Source: an uncultured Mordavella sp. (GTDB taxonomy: Bacteria > Bacillota > Clostridia > Lachnospirales > Lachnospiraceae). From it: a stretch of DNA of 24,777 nt. Location: contig CABPCP010000044.1 in NCBI GenBank assembly GCA_902406105.1, positions 1 through 24,777 on the forward strand, written 5' to 3'. The notes under the pieces are model-generated. The model had not been told where the DNA came from. It worked only from the letters and a program-made list of their open reading frames with translations, and did no database searches. A program made the translations under genes and the position numbers. Below, one piece after another: positions 1 to 7,609 of this stretch. How positions within the stretch are numbered: position 1 is the stretch's first letter; the number at the start of each line of letters is the position of its first letter.

Positions 1-57
1 TACTTGTTTCTCCTGTCCCTGCTGTCCCGGATGATACTAGACGGTTCCTTCCATCCC

Positions 58-1272
58 CTACGGCATACACTGCATATGGGTCAGTTTCTCTTCTGTATTG
101 TGGGCGTATTCGTAACCTTTGCCATAGTCCAGTTCTTTCATGAGCCCAGTAGGCGCGTTCCTAAGCCATAGCGGCACTGCTCCCGGCCGCCTCTCCCTTA
201 CGTCTTTCTTACAGGCTTCACAGGCTGTGTAAAGAGAGTTGGACTTGGGGGCCATAGAAAGATAGACGACCGCATGGGTCAGGTGCACGTCACATTCCGG
301 CATTCCCAGGAAATGACAGGCCTGATAAGCCGCCACCGCCACTTGGAGCGCCTGACTGTCCGCCATACCCACGTCTTCACTGGCGAAACGGATCAGCCTT
401 CTTGCTATATAAAGCGGATCTTCTCCGCCTTCCAGCATCCGGCACATCCAGTAGATCGCCGCATCCGGATCGCTGTTTCGCATGGATTTGTGCAGCGCTG
501 AAATCAGATTATAATGCTCTTCTCCGCTTTTATCATAAAGCAGGGATCTTCTGGTGATACACTGTTCCAGATCTTCATCTGTCACCAGAACGCCCTCCTG
601 CGTAATCTGCCCGTTCAGTACCGCCGTCTCCAGCGTGTTCAGCGCAGTCCTGGCGTCTCCAGCTGCAAACCGCGCGATGGCTGTAAGCTGATCCTTTGAA
701 ATCTGAACTTTTTCGCCCTGGAATCCGGCCGGAGATGCCAGCGCCCGTTCCATCATTTTCACCAGATCCTGTTCCTCTAACGCCTTCAGCACAAAAACAC
801 GACACCGTGATAACAAGGCCCCATTGATCTCAAAAGAGGGATTCTCCGTCGTAGCCCCGATCAAAATGATGCTCCCCTTCTCTACGTAAGGAAGAAACGC
901 ATCCTGCTGGGCCTTGTTAAAACGGTGGATCTCGTCTACAAACAAGACGGTCCGGTTTCCCATCCGCCGGCTTTCCTCCGCCTGGCGCATCACTTCTTTG
1001 ATTTCCTTTATACCGCTGGTGACCGCGCTGAAATTAATGAACTCTGCCTGGGTCCTTCCGGCGATAATACTGGCCAAAGTGGTCTTTCCTACTCCCGGCG
1101 GCCCCCAGAAGATCATAGATGAGATCTGATCCTGCTCGATCAGCCGGCGCAAGATCTTCCCCGGCCCCAGCAGATGTTCCTGCCCCACAAAGCCTTCCAG
1201 GCTGTCCGGCCGCACCCTGCTGGCCAGGGGAATCAGATTTTCTTGATGATCAAATAGTGTCATCTGTTCCAT
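58..1272 (-). CDS. rarA: Replication-associated recombination protein A (RarA/MgsA), AAA+ ATPase
   Basis: Clamp-loader-like AAA+ ATPase that acts at stalled or gapped replication forks in the cytoplasm. The 404-residue protein has the normal family length. It opens with the RarA-type segment RPDSLEGFVGQEHLLG (about residues 21-36). It then shows Walker A GPPGVGKTT (57-65), Walker B VLFVDEIHRF (109-118), a sensor stretch ATTENPSF (140-147) and an SRCR arginine-finger motif (155-158), followed by the helical RarA C-terminal region. The ATG has AAGGTG about 5 nt upstream. It lies 55 nt downstream of the ABC-F gene on the same strand and may be co-transcribed with it. A small GC hairpin in that gap lacks a U-tract, so it is not a convincing terminator. 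Identification is secure; the role is known from the family. Confidence 0.96.
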   Translation of the reverse strand: MEQMTLFDHQENLIPLASRVRPDSLEGFVGQEHLLGPGKILRRLIEQDQISSMIFWGPPGVGKTTLASIIAGRTQAEFINFSAVTSGIKEIKEVMRQAEESRRMGNRTVLFVDEIHRFNKAQQDAFLPYVEKGSIILIGATTENPSFEINGALLSRCRVFVLKALEEQDLVKMMERALASPAGFQGEKVQISKDQLTAIARFAAGDARTALNTLETAVLNGQITQEGVLVTDEDLEQCITRRSLLYDKSGEEHYNLISALHKSMRNSDPDAAIYWMCRMLEGGEDPLYIARRLIRFASEDVGMADSQALQVAVAAYQACHFLGMPECDVHLTHAVVYLSMAPKSNSLYTACEACKKDVRERRPGAVPLWLRNAPTGLMKELDYGKGYEYAHNTEEKLTHMQCMP

Positions 1273-1327
1273 AACATCACCTTCTTAATGCAATCATACC
1301 ATTGCGCGGGACTGCGCACAATCCCCT

Positions 1328-2833
1328 TTACAGACGGATCGTCCGGGTAGCGATCTTCTCCCGGAACGCCTGGTCGTGTTCCACGAACAGCATAGTAGGC
1401 TGGGCTTCAAGGAGCAATTCTTCGATCTGGATACGGGATAATAGATCGATGTAATTCAATGGTTCATCCCAGATATAGATATGGGCCCGTTCACATAAGC
1501 TTTTGGCCAGCAGGACTTTCTTCTTCTGACCCGCGCTGTAACTGGAGATATCCCGGCCAAACTGTTCTCTTCCAAAATCCAGCTTCCGCAGCAGAGTCAA
1601 AAAAATCGTAAGATCCAGCCCCGCCTTTTCCGCCAGCTCTTCCAGGTTTCCTTTAATACCGGAGACTTCCTGAGGAACATATGAGATCTTCACCCCTGCC
1701 GGAAGCCACACTTCTCCTTCCACAGTTTCCCCAGCCCCGTCTTCTTTGGCGGCCCCTCCCGCACGCAGGATTTCTTTCAGCAAGGTGGATTTCCCACATC
1801 CATTCCTCCCATCCAGACAGATCCTCTCTCCCGTTCCCACAGAAAATGTTATATCCCTGCACGCGGATCTCTCACCGTAGGAAATAGAAACCCCTTTCAG
1901 AACCGCCAGCTGCTGGGCGTGGTGTTCCAACGGAAACATCTTTAGCGAGTCCCATTGCTCCACATCTTTGAGCAGTCCCTGCTTTTCCTGGACTGCTTTC
2001 TCTCTCCGCTGTTCCAATGTCTTGGCCCGTTTCATCATCTTGGCGGCCTTATGGCCCACATAGCCCCGGTCTATCTTTGATCCCGCCGCTTTCTTACCTT
2101 TCTTGCTCTTTTCCACCTTGTCTGACCAGTTCCCCGTCTGGCGGGCCGCCTGTCCCAGACGTCCGATTTCGGCCCGCAGTCTTTCATTTTGCTGCCGTTC
2201 CATCTGGTCTCTGGCTTCTTTGTCCCGGTACCAGGAGCTAAAATCTCCTTTCCGTATCTCAATATTCGTCCGATTTATAGATAAAATGTGATCCACACAG
2301 CCATCCAGGAATTTCCGGTCATGGGACACCAGGATAAATCCTTTCTTTTTGTTCAGATAGTCCGCCGTCACCCGCCTGGCTTCCAGATCCAGATGGTTGG
2401 TCGGCTCATCGATCAACAGGAACCGATTCTCCCCAAGGAACAGCGCCGCAAGGAGCAGTTTGGTCTTTTCACCGCCGCTTAAGTTTTCAAAAGGCTGGTA
2501 TAATACCTGCGCGTCCACCTTTAAGGCATTTAATTCTTTCAAGATCTGCCATTGCTGAATCTGGGGATTCACCTCTTCCAATACTTCCAGCGCCATTTTC
2601 TTCTCATCTTTTATGGGGAATGGAAAATAAACAAACTCCACGCTGGAAATAATCTTCCCCTCATAGGGATATTTCCCCATCAAAAGATTCAAAAAAGTCG
2701 TCTTTCCCCTTCCATTCCTTCCTATGAATCCCAGCTTCCAGTCTGTGTCGATCCGAAAAGACACCTGTTCAAACACAGGTTCATAGCCTCCCTCATAAGT
2801 AAAACTTAAATCCGCAACATCGATCATCGACAT
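1328..2833 (-). CDS. Lsa-family ABC-F ribosomal protection protein
   Basis: Tandem-ATPase ABC-F protein without membrane segments. Family members bind the ribosomal E site and dislodge lincosamides, streptogramin A and pleuromutilins. From the chosen start it is 501 residues. It has a first Walker A GRNGRGKTT (38-46), signature LSGGEKTK, Walker B LLIDEPTNHLD, then a long basic linker with coiled-coil character (the antibiotic-resistance-domain position), a second Walker A GRNGCGKST, a degenerate signature SAGQKKK and IYIWDEPLNYID. The N-terminus (DWKLGFIGRNGRGKT) and the IWDEPLNYID ending are typical of Lsa proteins. The frame is open up to 2980, but GGGAGGTG sits about 8 nt before the ATG at 2833 and the extra 49 codons cross a terminator hairpin, so 2833 is the likely start. 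Resistance spectrum cannot be read from sequence. Confidence 0.92.
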   Translation of the reverse strand: MSMIDVADLSFTYEGGYEPVFEQVSFRIDTDWKLGFIGRNGRGKTTFLNLLMGKYPYEGKIISSVEFVYFPFPIKDEKKMALEVLEEVNPQIQQWQILKELNALKVDAQVLYQPFENLSGGEKTKLLLAALFLGENRFLLIDEPTNHLDLEARRVTADYLNKKKGFILVSHDRKFLDGCVDHILSINRTNIEIRKGDFSSWYRDKEARDQMERQQNERLRAEIGRLGQAARQTGNWSDKVEKSKKGKKAAGSKIDRGYVGHKAAKMMKRAKTLEQRREKAVQEKQGLLKDVEQWDSLKMFPLEHHAQQLAVLKGVSISYGERSACRDITFSVGTGERICLDGRNGCGKSTLLKEILRAGGAAKEDGAGETVEGEVWLPAGVKISYVPQEVSGIKGNLEELAEKAGLDLTIFLTLLRKLDFGREQFGRDISSYSAGQKKKVLLAKSLCERAHIYIWDEPLNYIDLLSRIQIEELLLEAQPTMLFVEHDQAFREKIATRTIRL

Positions 2834-2857
2834 ATGAGCGCACCTCCCAACAGAACT

Positions 2858-2889
2858 AAAAAAAAGCTGCAGGAACGTCTTCCTACAGC
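2858..2889 (-). terminator. Intrinsic terminator of the ABC-F attenuator
   Basis: Read on the minus strand, GCTGTAGGAA and TTCCTGCAGC form a 10-bp stem (one G-U pair) around the loop GACG, followed directly by eight Ts. It ends about 15 nt before the ABC-F ribosome binding site, so in its formed state it would stop transcription before the gene. Its right arm contains TTCCTGC, which also occurs in the upstream ORF; see the leader entry. Confidence 0.9.
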
Positions 2890-3047
2890 CGCACAGACAT
2901 ACACACGCTCTTTCTGATCGCCGAAAGAGCACTGGCATATATTCAAAGGGATGAGAATTGACATTTCCTGCGTCTGGCATAACAAAACAAAGACTTTCGT
3001 CCCGCGCCTGCAGCGCCTTTTTGTTTCGCTATGCGGTTTCCTTGTTA

Positions 3048-3068
3048 TTAGCAGGAAATTGTCTTCAT
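3048..3068 (-). CDS. Upstream leader peptide MKTISC of the ABC-F gene
   Basis: Six codons and a TAA stop (ATG AAG ACA ATT TCC TGC TAA), preceded by a purine-rich GGAG and AGAGG run immediately upstream. It begins about 30-40 nt after the predicted transcription start. Its last codons overlap the ATTTCCTGC segment that pairs with the antiterminator, as expected if drug-stalled ribosomes are the sensor. Short peptides of this kind precede many ABC-F and erm genes. The peptide itself probably has no other function. Translation is inferred. Confidence 0.65.
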   Translation of the reverse strand: MKTISC

Positions 3069-3102
3069 CCTCTCATCTCCTATCTTATCTATTTCTCTGC
3101 CT

Positions 3103-3131
3103 ACCATAGCACAGATTTTCAGAAATGGCAA
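3103..3131 (-). promoter_or_regulatory. Promoter of the ABC-F transcription unit
   Basis: On the minus strand TTGCCA (3126-3131) and TATGGT (3103-3108) are separated by 17 nt. The -35 box lies inside the last codons of cytX. The predicted start falls about 30 nt before the leader peptide, so the attenuator has its own promoter and does not depend on thiamine-operon readthrough. Confidence 0.65.
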
Positions 3132-4285
3132 GCCTTATTTGCCGCCAGGCAGAGTAGGGCGGTGATTATCATAGTGGGCAGAGTATTTCCCACCGGCAGA
3201 TCCACTGTCATCAGGAACCGATATAGAATGAATCCCATCACCCAGACCAGCAGATTGATCTTGTGGACATTTTCCCGCCCCGCATCCTGCTTCAGAATGA
3301 AAAACGAGGCAATCTGTACCGCAATCATAGGGGCGAACACGGAACCGATCAAATACAGGAAATCTGTAATATTGTCCATGGGATATACAATAGCCGCAAT
3401 GGTTCCAAGGACAGCCGCTCCCACTGCCACATATTTCGCCTTTACTCCTAGGAACAGCGACTCGCTGGAAACACCTGCTGAAAAGGCATCCAGGAAAGTG
3501 GTTGTCACGGTGGAGAAAACCACGATCAAGAGCGCCGCGGCCCCAAGTCCCGCTTTCAGCATAATCTGGGCAATATCATATTCCCCCGTATAAATAGCCG
3601 CTCCCATTCCGATCACATACATCCAGCAGCTTACCAACCCATAGACGATCACGCTGGCAGCCGTTGCTTTGACTGGTTCTTTGGCTTCTCTGGTATAGTC
3701 GCTGATAACGGGAAGCCAGGATAGGGGCATCGCCGCGGAAAGCTCCACTGCCGCTCCAAAAGTCATTGTTTCCGCCGCTGCCAGATCCGCGCTTCCACTG
3801 TCAAAGAAAATAAGCTTGCTCAGAAGCAGTGTCAAAAGAAACAGGCCCGCCATCGCAATCAGATTGATCTTCCCAAGGTTTGTTACTCCTACCAAAATCC
3901 AGGCTACGATCAATAGGCCGATCACCAGACACCAGATCCACCGTCCAGTACCGGTCACCCCATCTGCCGCAAGAGCTCCGTCATAGATCATGATTCCGGT
4001 CCACCCCACTAACTGCAGGACATTTAGGGCGCTGAACAGAAGGCTTCCCTTCTGCCCAAAACTCATTTTCACCGTCTCCATTGCGCTTTTCCCGGTTTTT
4101 CCGCCAATCAGCCCGGCCAGAAACATCAATGCGCAGCCGATCGCATGCCCCAGCAGGATCGCGCTTATACCCCTGCCAAATCCCAAGGGCGCAAGATAGG
4201 TCCCCGTCAGGATTTCCGCAATGGATACTGCCGCTCCAAACCAGATCAGGCCATTCTCAAACACAGAGGTCCGTTTTGCTTCCAC
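3119..4285 (-). CDS. cytX: CytX, putative hydroxymethylpyrimidine permease (NCS1-type transporter)
   Basis: Inner-membrane carrier of the cytosine/purine permease (NCS1) family, in the CytX branch that is regularly linked to thiamine genes and predicted to import HMP or a related pyrimidine. The 388 residues form about ten to twelve hydrophobic helices. The amino end (FENGLIWFGAAVSIAEILTG, residues 9-28) is typical of CytX. Translation begins at GTG, since the codon at 4283-4285 reads GTG on the minus strand. GGGAGG lies 8 nt upstream inside the end of thiD, and the stop of thiD is one base from this start, so the two genes are translationally linked. As last gene of the riboswitch-controlled operon, it feeds ThiD. 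The exact substrate is inferred from context. Confidence 0.9.
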   Translation of the reverse strand: MEAKRTSVFENGLIWFGAAVSIAEILTGTYLAPLGFGRGISAILLGHAIGCALMFLAGLIGGKTGKSAMETVKMSFGQKGSLLFSALNVLQLVGWTGIMIYDGALAADGVTGTGRWIWCLVIGLLIVAWILVGVTNLGKINLIAMAGLFLLTLLLSKLIFFDSGSADLAAAETMTFGAAVELSAAMPLSWLPVISDYTREAKEPVKATAASVIVYGLVSCWMYVIGMGAAIYTGEYDIAQIMLKAGLGAAALLIVVFSTVTTTFLDAFSAGVSSESLFLGVKAKYVAVGAAVLGTIAAIVYPMDNITDFLYLIGSVFAPMIAVQIASFFILKQDAGRENVHKINLLVWVMGFILYRFLMTVDLPVGNTLPTMIITALLCLAANKACHF

Positions 4286-4286
4286 A

Positions 4287-5102
4287 TTACTCGCCTCCCT
4301 CAGCCTGTTCCATATATTTTCCCTTCAGATCAAATCCATGATCCATAGGTCCGCTTCCTTTCCCCAGATCCAGCATAGCTCCCAGAGCCCCGGAAATATA
4401 ATCTTTCGCTCTTTCCACAGACTCTTCCAAAGCAAACCCTTTCGCAAGGTTAGAAGCGATGGCGCTGGAAAGGGTACAGCCAGTACCGTGGGTATTGGGA
4501 TTATCGATCCGTTTTCCCCGGAACCATTTGGCCGTTCCATCCCGAAACAGCAGGTCGTTGGCGTCATTTAACTGGTGCCCGCCTTTCAATAACACAGCGC
4601 AGTGATAGGTTTCACTGATGATCTCAGCGGCCGTCTCCATATCTCCTTCCGACTTCACCGGAATCCCGGCGAGCACTTCCGCCTCCGGCACATTAGGGGT
4701 TAAGACCGCCGCCATAGGAAGCAGATATCCCTTCAGCGCCTGGACCGCCTCGTCACTGATCAGCTTTGCGCCGCTGGTAGCCACCATGACCGGGTCTACC
4801 ACAATATTTTCTGCCTGGTACTGAGTCAGTTTTCCCGCGATCGCGCGGATCAAAGAGCCGGAAGATACCATTCCGATCTTAACTGCATCCGGACGGATAT
4901 CTGTAAAAATATTGTCTAGCTGTTCTTCCAGAAATTCTGGCGTTACTTCCATGATTCCGGTTACGCCGGTGGTATTCTGGGCAGTCAGAGCGGTGATCGC
5001 GCTCATGGCATACACGCCATTGGCTATCATCGTCTTGATATCTGCCTGGATGCCGGCGCCTCCGCTGGAGTCACTTCCAGCGATTGTTAATGCTGTTCTC
5101 AT
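4287..5102 (-). CDS. thiD: ThiD, hydroxymethylpyrimidine/phosphomethylpyrimidine kinase
   Basis: Cytoplasmic kinase that phosphorylates HMP and then HMP-phosphate to HMP-PP, the pyrimidine half of thiamine. The 271-residue protein has the normal length. Visible family motifs are the N-terminal GSDSSGGAGIQADIKT (8-23), the VDPVMVATSG region near residue 105, LTPNVPEAEVLAG, and the C-terminal anion-hole segment HGTGCTLSSAIASN. The ATG has AAAGGGAG 8 nt upstream. A 126-nt gap separates it from the HAD gene before it, unlike the overlaps elsewhere in the operon, and that gap may carry an extra promoter. ThiD and CytX together form the HMP salvage arm. Confidence 0.96.
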   Translation of the reverse strand: MRTALTIAGSDSSGGAGIQADIKTMIANGVYAMSAITALTAQNTTGVTGIMEVTPEFLEEQLDNIFTDIRPDAVKIGMVSSGSLIRAIAGKLTQYQAENIVVDPVMVATSGAKLISDEAVQALKGYLLPMAAVLTPNVPEAEVLAGIPVKSEGDMETAAEIISETYHCAVLLKGGHQLNDANDLLFRDGTAKWFRGKRIDNPNTHGTGCTLSSAIASNLAKGFALEESVERAKDYISGALGAMLDLGKGSGPMDHGFDLKGKYMEQAEGGE

Positions 5103-5127
5103 TCGTCATTCTCCCTTTCTTGTCTCA

Positions 5128-5156
5128 TATTTTTGAACACAACATTATTTTGTCAA
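5128..5156 (-). promoter_or_regulatory. Possible internal promoter for thiD-cytX
   Basis: On the minus strand a perfect TTGACA (5151-5156) is followed after 17 nt by AAAATA, or after 18 nt by AAATAT. The -10 box is weak. It sits in the only long gap of the thiamine operon and would allow riboswitch-independent expression of thiD and cytX. Confidence 0.4.
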
Positions 5157-5188
5157 GCGACAGAAGGTGGTGCCCCCAATCCGCCGCC

Positions 5189-5216
5189 GGGCTGGTCTTT
5201 ACAGCCCTTTTATTTT
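5189..5216 (+). terminator. Terminator-like hairpin in antisense orientation inside the thi operon
   Basis: GGGCTG and CAGCCC form a 6-bp stem with a 7-nt loop, followed on the plus strand by TTTTATTTT. On the minus strand, in which the operon is read, the hairpin is preceded by A-rich sequence and followed by GGCGGCGG, so it would not stop the operon. It could stop antisense transcription, or be part of a processed intercistronic structure. Confidence 0.4.
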
Positions 5217-5228
5217 AAGACTGCCCAC

Positions 5229-5885
5229 TTATAGAAAACAGTCCCAAAACCGTTTTTCATTTCTCAAGTCTGGCAGATAAAGGTCTGCCTGCCTTTTCAA
5301 TTCCTCCTGGTCTTCCTCGCTGAAAGGATCATAGATCCCTACGGTGGGATATCCCGCCCTCTTGGCCGTCAAAAGCGCGTAGAGGGAATCTTCCGCCACC
5401 GCCGTCTCTTTTACTTCTGTACCAAGCATGTTCCGGGCCATCTCATAGACCGCCGGCTCCGTCTTGCCCGCCCCAGCCTCCGTACAGGTGGCGATCCCCT
5501 GGAAATACTTCCTGATTCCCAGTCTTTGGAAGGCCTGTTCAATCTGGCTCTTCTCGCTGGAGGTGGCGACAGCGGCCTGAATTCCTTTCTGCTTTAGCGC
5601 CTCCAGGAACTCTGACACGCCTGGCTTTAACTGAACTTCATACAGATAGAAATCATTTACCGTCTCCAGAATCCCCGCCGCGATCTCCTGGATCCCCAAA
5701 GAGATTGCATACGTCTCCTTCAGATACTGGGCCGCTTCCTGGACTGTCATGGCGAACAGCGTCCTTCCAAGTCTTGGTTCCGGTTCTCTGCCTTGCTTGC
5801 GCAAGTACCGTTCTCCTGCTTCCTCCCAAATTGCCATAGAGTCCAGCAGCACTCCGTCTGCGTCAAAGATCACGCCCCGGATCAT
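5229..5885 (-). CDS. HAD-superfamily phosphatase of the thiamine operon
   Basis: A 218-residue haloacid-dehalogenase phosphatase of the beta-phosphoglucomutase/phosphatase-like subgroup with an alpha-helical cap. Motif I is FDADGVLLDS (nucleophile Asp8, acid Asp10), motif II the ATSSEK serine, and the acidic motif is AEDSLYALLTAKRAG near residue 165. Its ATG overlaps the thiE stop by four bases (ATGA), so translation is coupled to ThiE, which makes thiamine phosphate. No ThiL or ThiN is present in the operon. I therefore infer that it may dephosphorylate thiamine phosphate to thiamine ahead of pyrophosphorylation by a ThiN encoded elsewhere. It could instead be a housekeeping repair phosphatase. 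The family is certain; the substrate is not. Confidence 0.85.
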   Translation of the reverse strand: MIRGVIFDADGVLLDSMAIWEEAGERYLRKQGREPEPRLGRTLFAMTVQEAAQYLKETYAISLGIQEIAAGILETVNDFYLYEVQLKPGVSEFLEALKQKGIQAAVATSSEKSQIEQAFQRLGIRKYFQGIATCTEAGAGKTEPAVYEMARNMLGTEVKETAVAEDSLYALLTAKRAGYPTVGIYDPFSEEDQEELKRQADLYLPDLRNEKRFWDCFL

Positions 5886-6574
5886 GATTCCGCCCCCGGC
5901 GCTTCTGTCTCCTGCGCCTGCCGCTCCTTTTCTGATATTTCCACCATGCGCCTGGTCTCTTCCTTCAGATCCCTGGCCGCCCGCTCAATATCCCGCGCCC
6001 CGAATATGGCGCTGATCACAGCGACACCGCAGATTCCGCTTCCCGCCAGTTCCATCACATTTTCCCTGTTGATGCCCCCGATAGCGATCACAGGGATCTT
6101 CACTGCCTGGCAGATTGCTTTCAGAGTCTCATGATCCACATCTGAGGCATCGGCCTTGGAACCTGTCGGGAAAACAGCCCCTACTCCCAGGTAATCTGCC
6201 CCATGCCGCTGGGCCAGCAGGGCCTGCTCTACCGTATCGGCGGAAACTCCGATGATCTTATCTTCTCCAAGTCGGGCTCTGACGTCTCCCGCCTCCATAT
6301 CACTCTGCCCTACATGTACGCCGTCTGCGCCGCAGGCTTCCGCGATCTCCACATTATCGTTGATCACAAAGGGTACCCGATATTCCCGACACAGTTTCTT
6401 AAGCTCCTTTGCTTCCTCCAGGAAGGTCTCTTCATCAAGTTCCTTTTCCCGAAGCTGGATAAAGGTAGCACCGCCTTTCAGCGCTTTTTCCACCTGGCTG
6501 TACAGGCTCTCCCCATTCAGCCAGCTCCGGTCTGTCACTGCGTACAGCAGTAAATCTTTCTTATCGCACTTCAT
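5882..6574 (-). CDS. thiE: ThiE, thiamine-phosphate synthase
   Basis: Cytoplasmic TIM-barrel enzyme that joins HMP-PP and thiazole phosphate to form thiamine phosphate. Visible motifs are LYAVTDRSWL at the amino end, the QLREK segment, DGVHVGQSDM, the GVGAVFPTGSKADA loop and VIAIGGINREN. The frame is open to an ATG at 6589, but AAGGAG lies 6 nt before the ATG at 6574, giving the N-terminus MKCDKKDLLLYAVTD and a 230-residue protein. The start overlaps the end of thiM by 14 nt and the stop overlaps the HAD start by four, so the three genes are tightly coupled. Identification is secure. Confidence 0.95.
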   Translation of the reverse strand: MKCDKKDLLLYAVTDRSWLNGESLYSQVEKALKGGATFIQLREKELDEETFLEEAKELKKLCREYRVPFVINDNVEIAEACGADGVHVGQSDMEAGDVRARLGEDKIIGVSADTVEQALLAQRHGADYLGVGAVFPTGSKADASDVDHETLKAICQAVKIPVIAIGGINRENVMELAGSGICGVAVISAIFGARDIERAARDLKEETRRMVEISEKERQAQETEAPGAES

Positions 6575-7382
6575 AGTCTGCTCCTTCATCTAAAATCTTG
6601 GCATCCATATTGTAAATTGCGTCAATGATCCGGTTCCGGTAAGTGGAATTGCCGTCTCCTTCCTGCATCCGTTCCCAGCCCATCTGTCCCGCAAGGCCCA
6701 TGGCGCACACAGCCGCCGCGGCAGCCTCCAGCTTATGGTCTGGATTGGCCACCAGAAACGCGGTCATCATACCGGACAGCTGACAGCCTGTTCCTGTGAT
6801 CTTGCCCATCTCCGGCCGGCCATTGCGGATCACATAGCAGGTCTCCCCATCGCTAACCAGATCGATAGCGCCGGTAATTGCTACGATCGTGCCTGCTTTC
6901 TTGGCAAAGTCTTTGGCAAAGGTCACCGCCTCATCCAGATTCTCTTCTGTCACCGCATCGGCCACATCGGCGTCCACGCCTTTGGTGGTGCCGCTTCCCT
7001 GGGCAAGGGTCTTGATCTCGGAAATATTTCCCCGGATCACATCAAACCGCAGAGTCTCCATCAACATCACCGCAGTATTGGTCCTCAGCGCACTGGCTCC
7101 CGCTCCCACAGGATCCAGGAGAATCGGATGTCTCAGCTCATTTGCCTTCCTTCCGGCTCCTAACATCCCTTCAATACTGCGCACATTCAGCGTACCGATA
7201 TTAATATTCAGCCCTCCGCAGATACTGGTGATATCCTCCACATCCTGAGGCTCGTCCGACATGATAGGACTTCCGCCGCAGGCCAGCAGGATGTTGGCCA
7301 CATCGTTGACTGTCACATAGTTGGTGATATTGTGCACCAATGGAACTTTGTCTCTTACATTCTGTAAATATACTCCTAACAT
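6561..7382 (-). CDS. thiM: ThiM, hydroxyethylthiazole kinase
   Basis: Salvage kinase that phosphorylates 4-methyl-5-(2-hydroxyethyl)thiazole for ThiE. The 273 residues begin with the hallmark stretch VHNITNYVTVNDVAN (16-30) and GGSPIMSDEP. They continue through LLDPVGAGAS, the VIRGNISEI loop and the catalytic glycine-rich ITGTGCQLSGMMTAF near residue 195. AAGGAGG is 10 nt before the ATG. As first gene after the TPP riboswitch, it sets the operon's theme: thiazole and pyrimidine salvage without thiC, thiG or thiH in the window. Confidence 0.96.
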   Translation of the reverse strand: MLGVYLQNVRDKVPLVHNITNYVTVNDVANILLACGGSPIMSDEPQDVEDITSICGGLNINIGTLNVRSIEGMLGAGRKANELRHPILLDPVGAGASALRTNTAVMLMETLRFDVIRGNISEIKTLAQGSGTTKGVDADVADAVTEENLDEAVTFAKDFAKKAGTIVAITGAIDLVSDGETCYVIRNGRPEMGKITGTGCQLSGMMTAFLVANPDHKLEAAAAAVCAMGLAGQMGWERMQEGDGNSTYRNRIIDAIYNMDAKILDEGADYEVR

Positions 7383-7418
7383 TTTCTTTAAACCTCCTTC
7401 TTTTTAGCCGGATCAACT

Positions 7419-7453
7419 GAAAAGCGGATACACCAACTGCTGGCATATCCGCT
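7419..7453 (-). terminator. Terminator stem of the TPP riboswitch expression platform
   Basis: On the minus strand AGCGGATA pairs with TATCCGCT (8 bp), with an inner GCCA/TGGT extension across a mismatch. The stem is followed by a short run of Ts ending in C. It lies between the aptamer and the thiM ribosome binding site, so TPP binding would favour termination. The U-tract is short, so the terminator may be leaky. Confidence 0.6.
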
Positions 7454-7462
7454 GTCATCACA

Positions 7463-7556
7463 CGTTATATCCCTACGTTGGCATTATCCAAATCAGGTTG
7501 CGGGTCAAGGCAGCTCAGCCTACTCTCAGCCTGCTTTTGCAAGCTCCCCGTTTTTC
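7463..7556 (-). promoter_or_regulatory. TPP riboswitch (thi box) controlling thiM-thiE-HAD-thiD-cytX
   Basis: The minus-strand sequence carries the conserved thi-box parts in order: CGGGGAGC at the 5' side, GGCTGAGA with a variable P3 arm, GACCC, then ACCTGATTTGGATAATGCCA and CGTAGGGA closing the 3' side. The family binds thiamine pyrophosphate and turns off thiamine synthesis and transport genes. It lies between a TATAAT promoter and a terminator-like stem upstream of thiM. Confidence 0.95.
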
Positions 7557-7574
7557 ATAATTTCTACACATTTT

Positions 7575-7602
7575 ATTATACTACAGAAAGAAAGATTTGC
7601 AA
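7575..7602 (-). promoter_or_regulatory. Promoter of the thiamine operon
   Basis: On the minus strand TTGCAA (7597-7602) and a consensus TATAAT (7575-7580) are spaced by 16 nt. The predicted start lies about 15 nt before the TPP aptamer. Confidence 0.75.
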
Positions 7603-7609
7603 GATGTAG

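Larger units (their letters stand above)
2834..3068 (-). promoter_or_regulatory. Ribosome-mediated transcription attenuator leader of the ABC-F gene
   Basis: The 235-nt leader holds, in transcription order: a short ORF (3048-3068), a GC-rich self-complementary segment GGCGCTGCAGGCGC (3004-3017), a segment beginning GCAGGAAAT (2950-2971), an 8-bp hairpin GCTCTTTC/GAAAGAGC (2907-2930), and a terminator (2858-2889). GCAGGAAAT pairs with ATTTCCTGC inside the short ORF, and the pairing extends outward through GAC/GTC and GATGAGA/TCTCATC. GCAGGAA can instead pair with TTCCTGC of the terminator's right arm, and GCTGCAGG of the GC segment can pair with CCTGCAGC there. This gives mutually exclusive structures: a ribosome stalled on the short ORF would free GCAGGAA to break the terminator. 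The pairings are seen; the switch is inferred from known ABC-F leaders. Confidence 0.8.

Noticed and set aside
2834..2980. A 49-codon N-terminal extension of the ABC-F protein
   Set aside because: It would run through the terminator hairpin, has no ribosome binding site at 2980, and Lsa proteins begin at the MSMIDV-type start.
2958..3593. A 211-codon open frame on the plus strand over the cytX end
   Set aside because: Antisense to the conserved CytX frame and the attenuator leader; the protein is low in family-like features.
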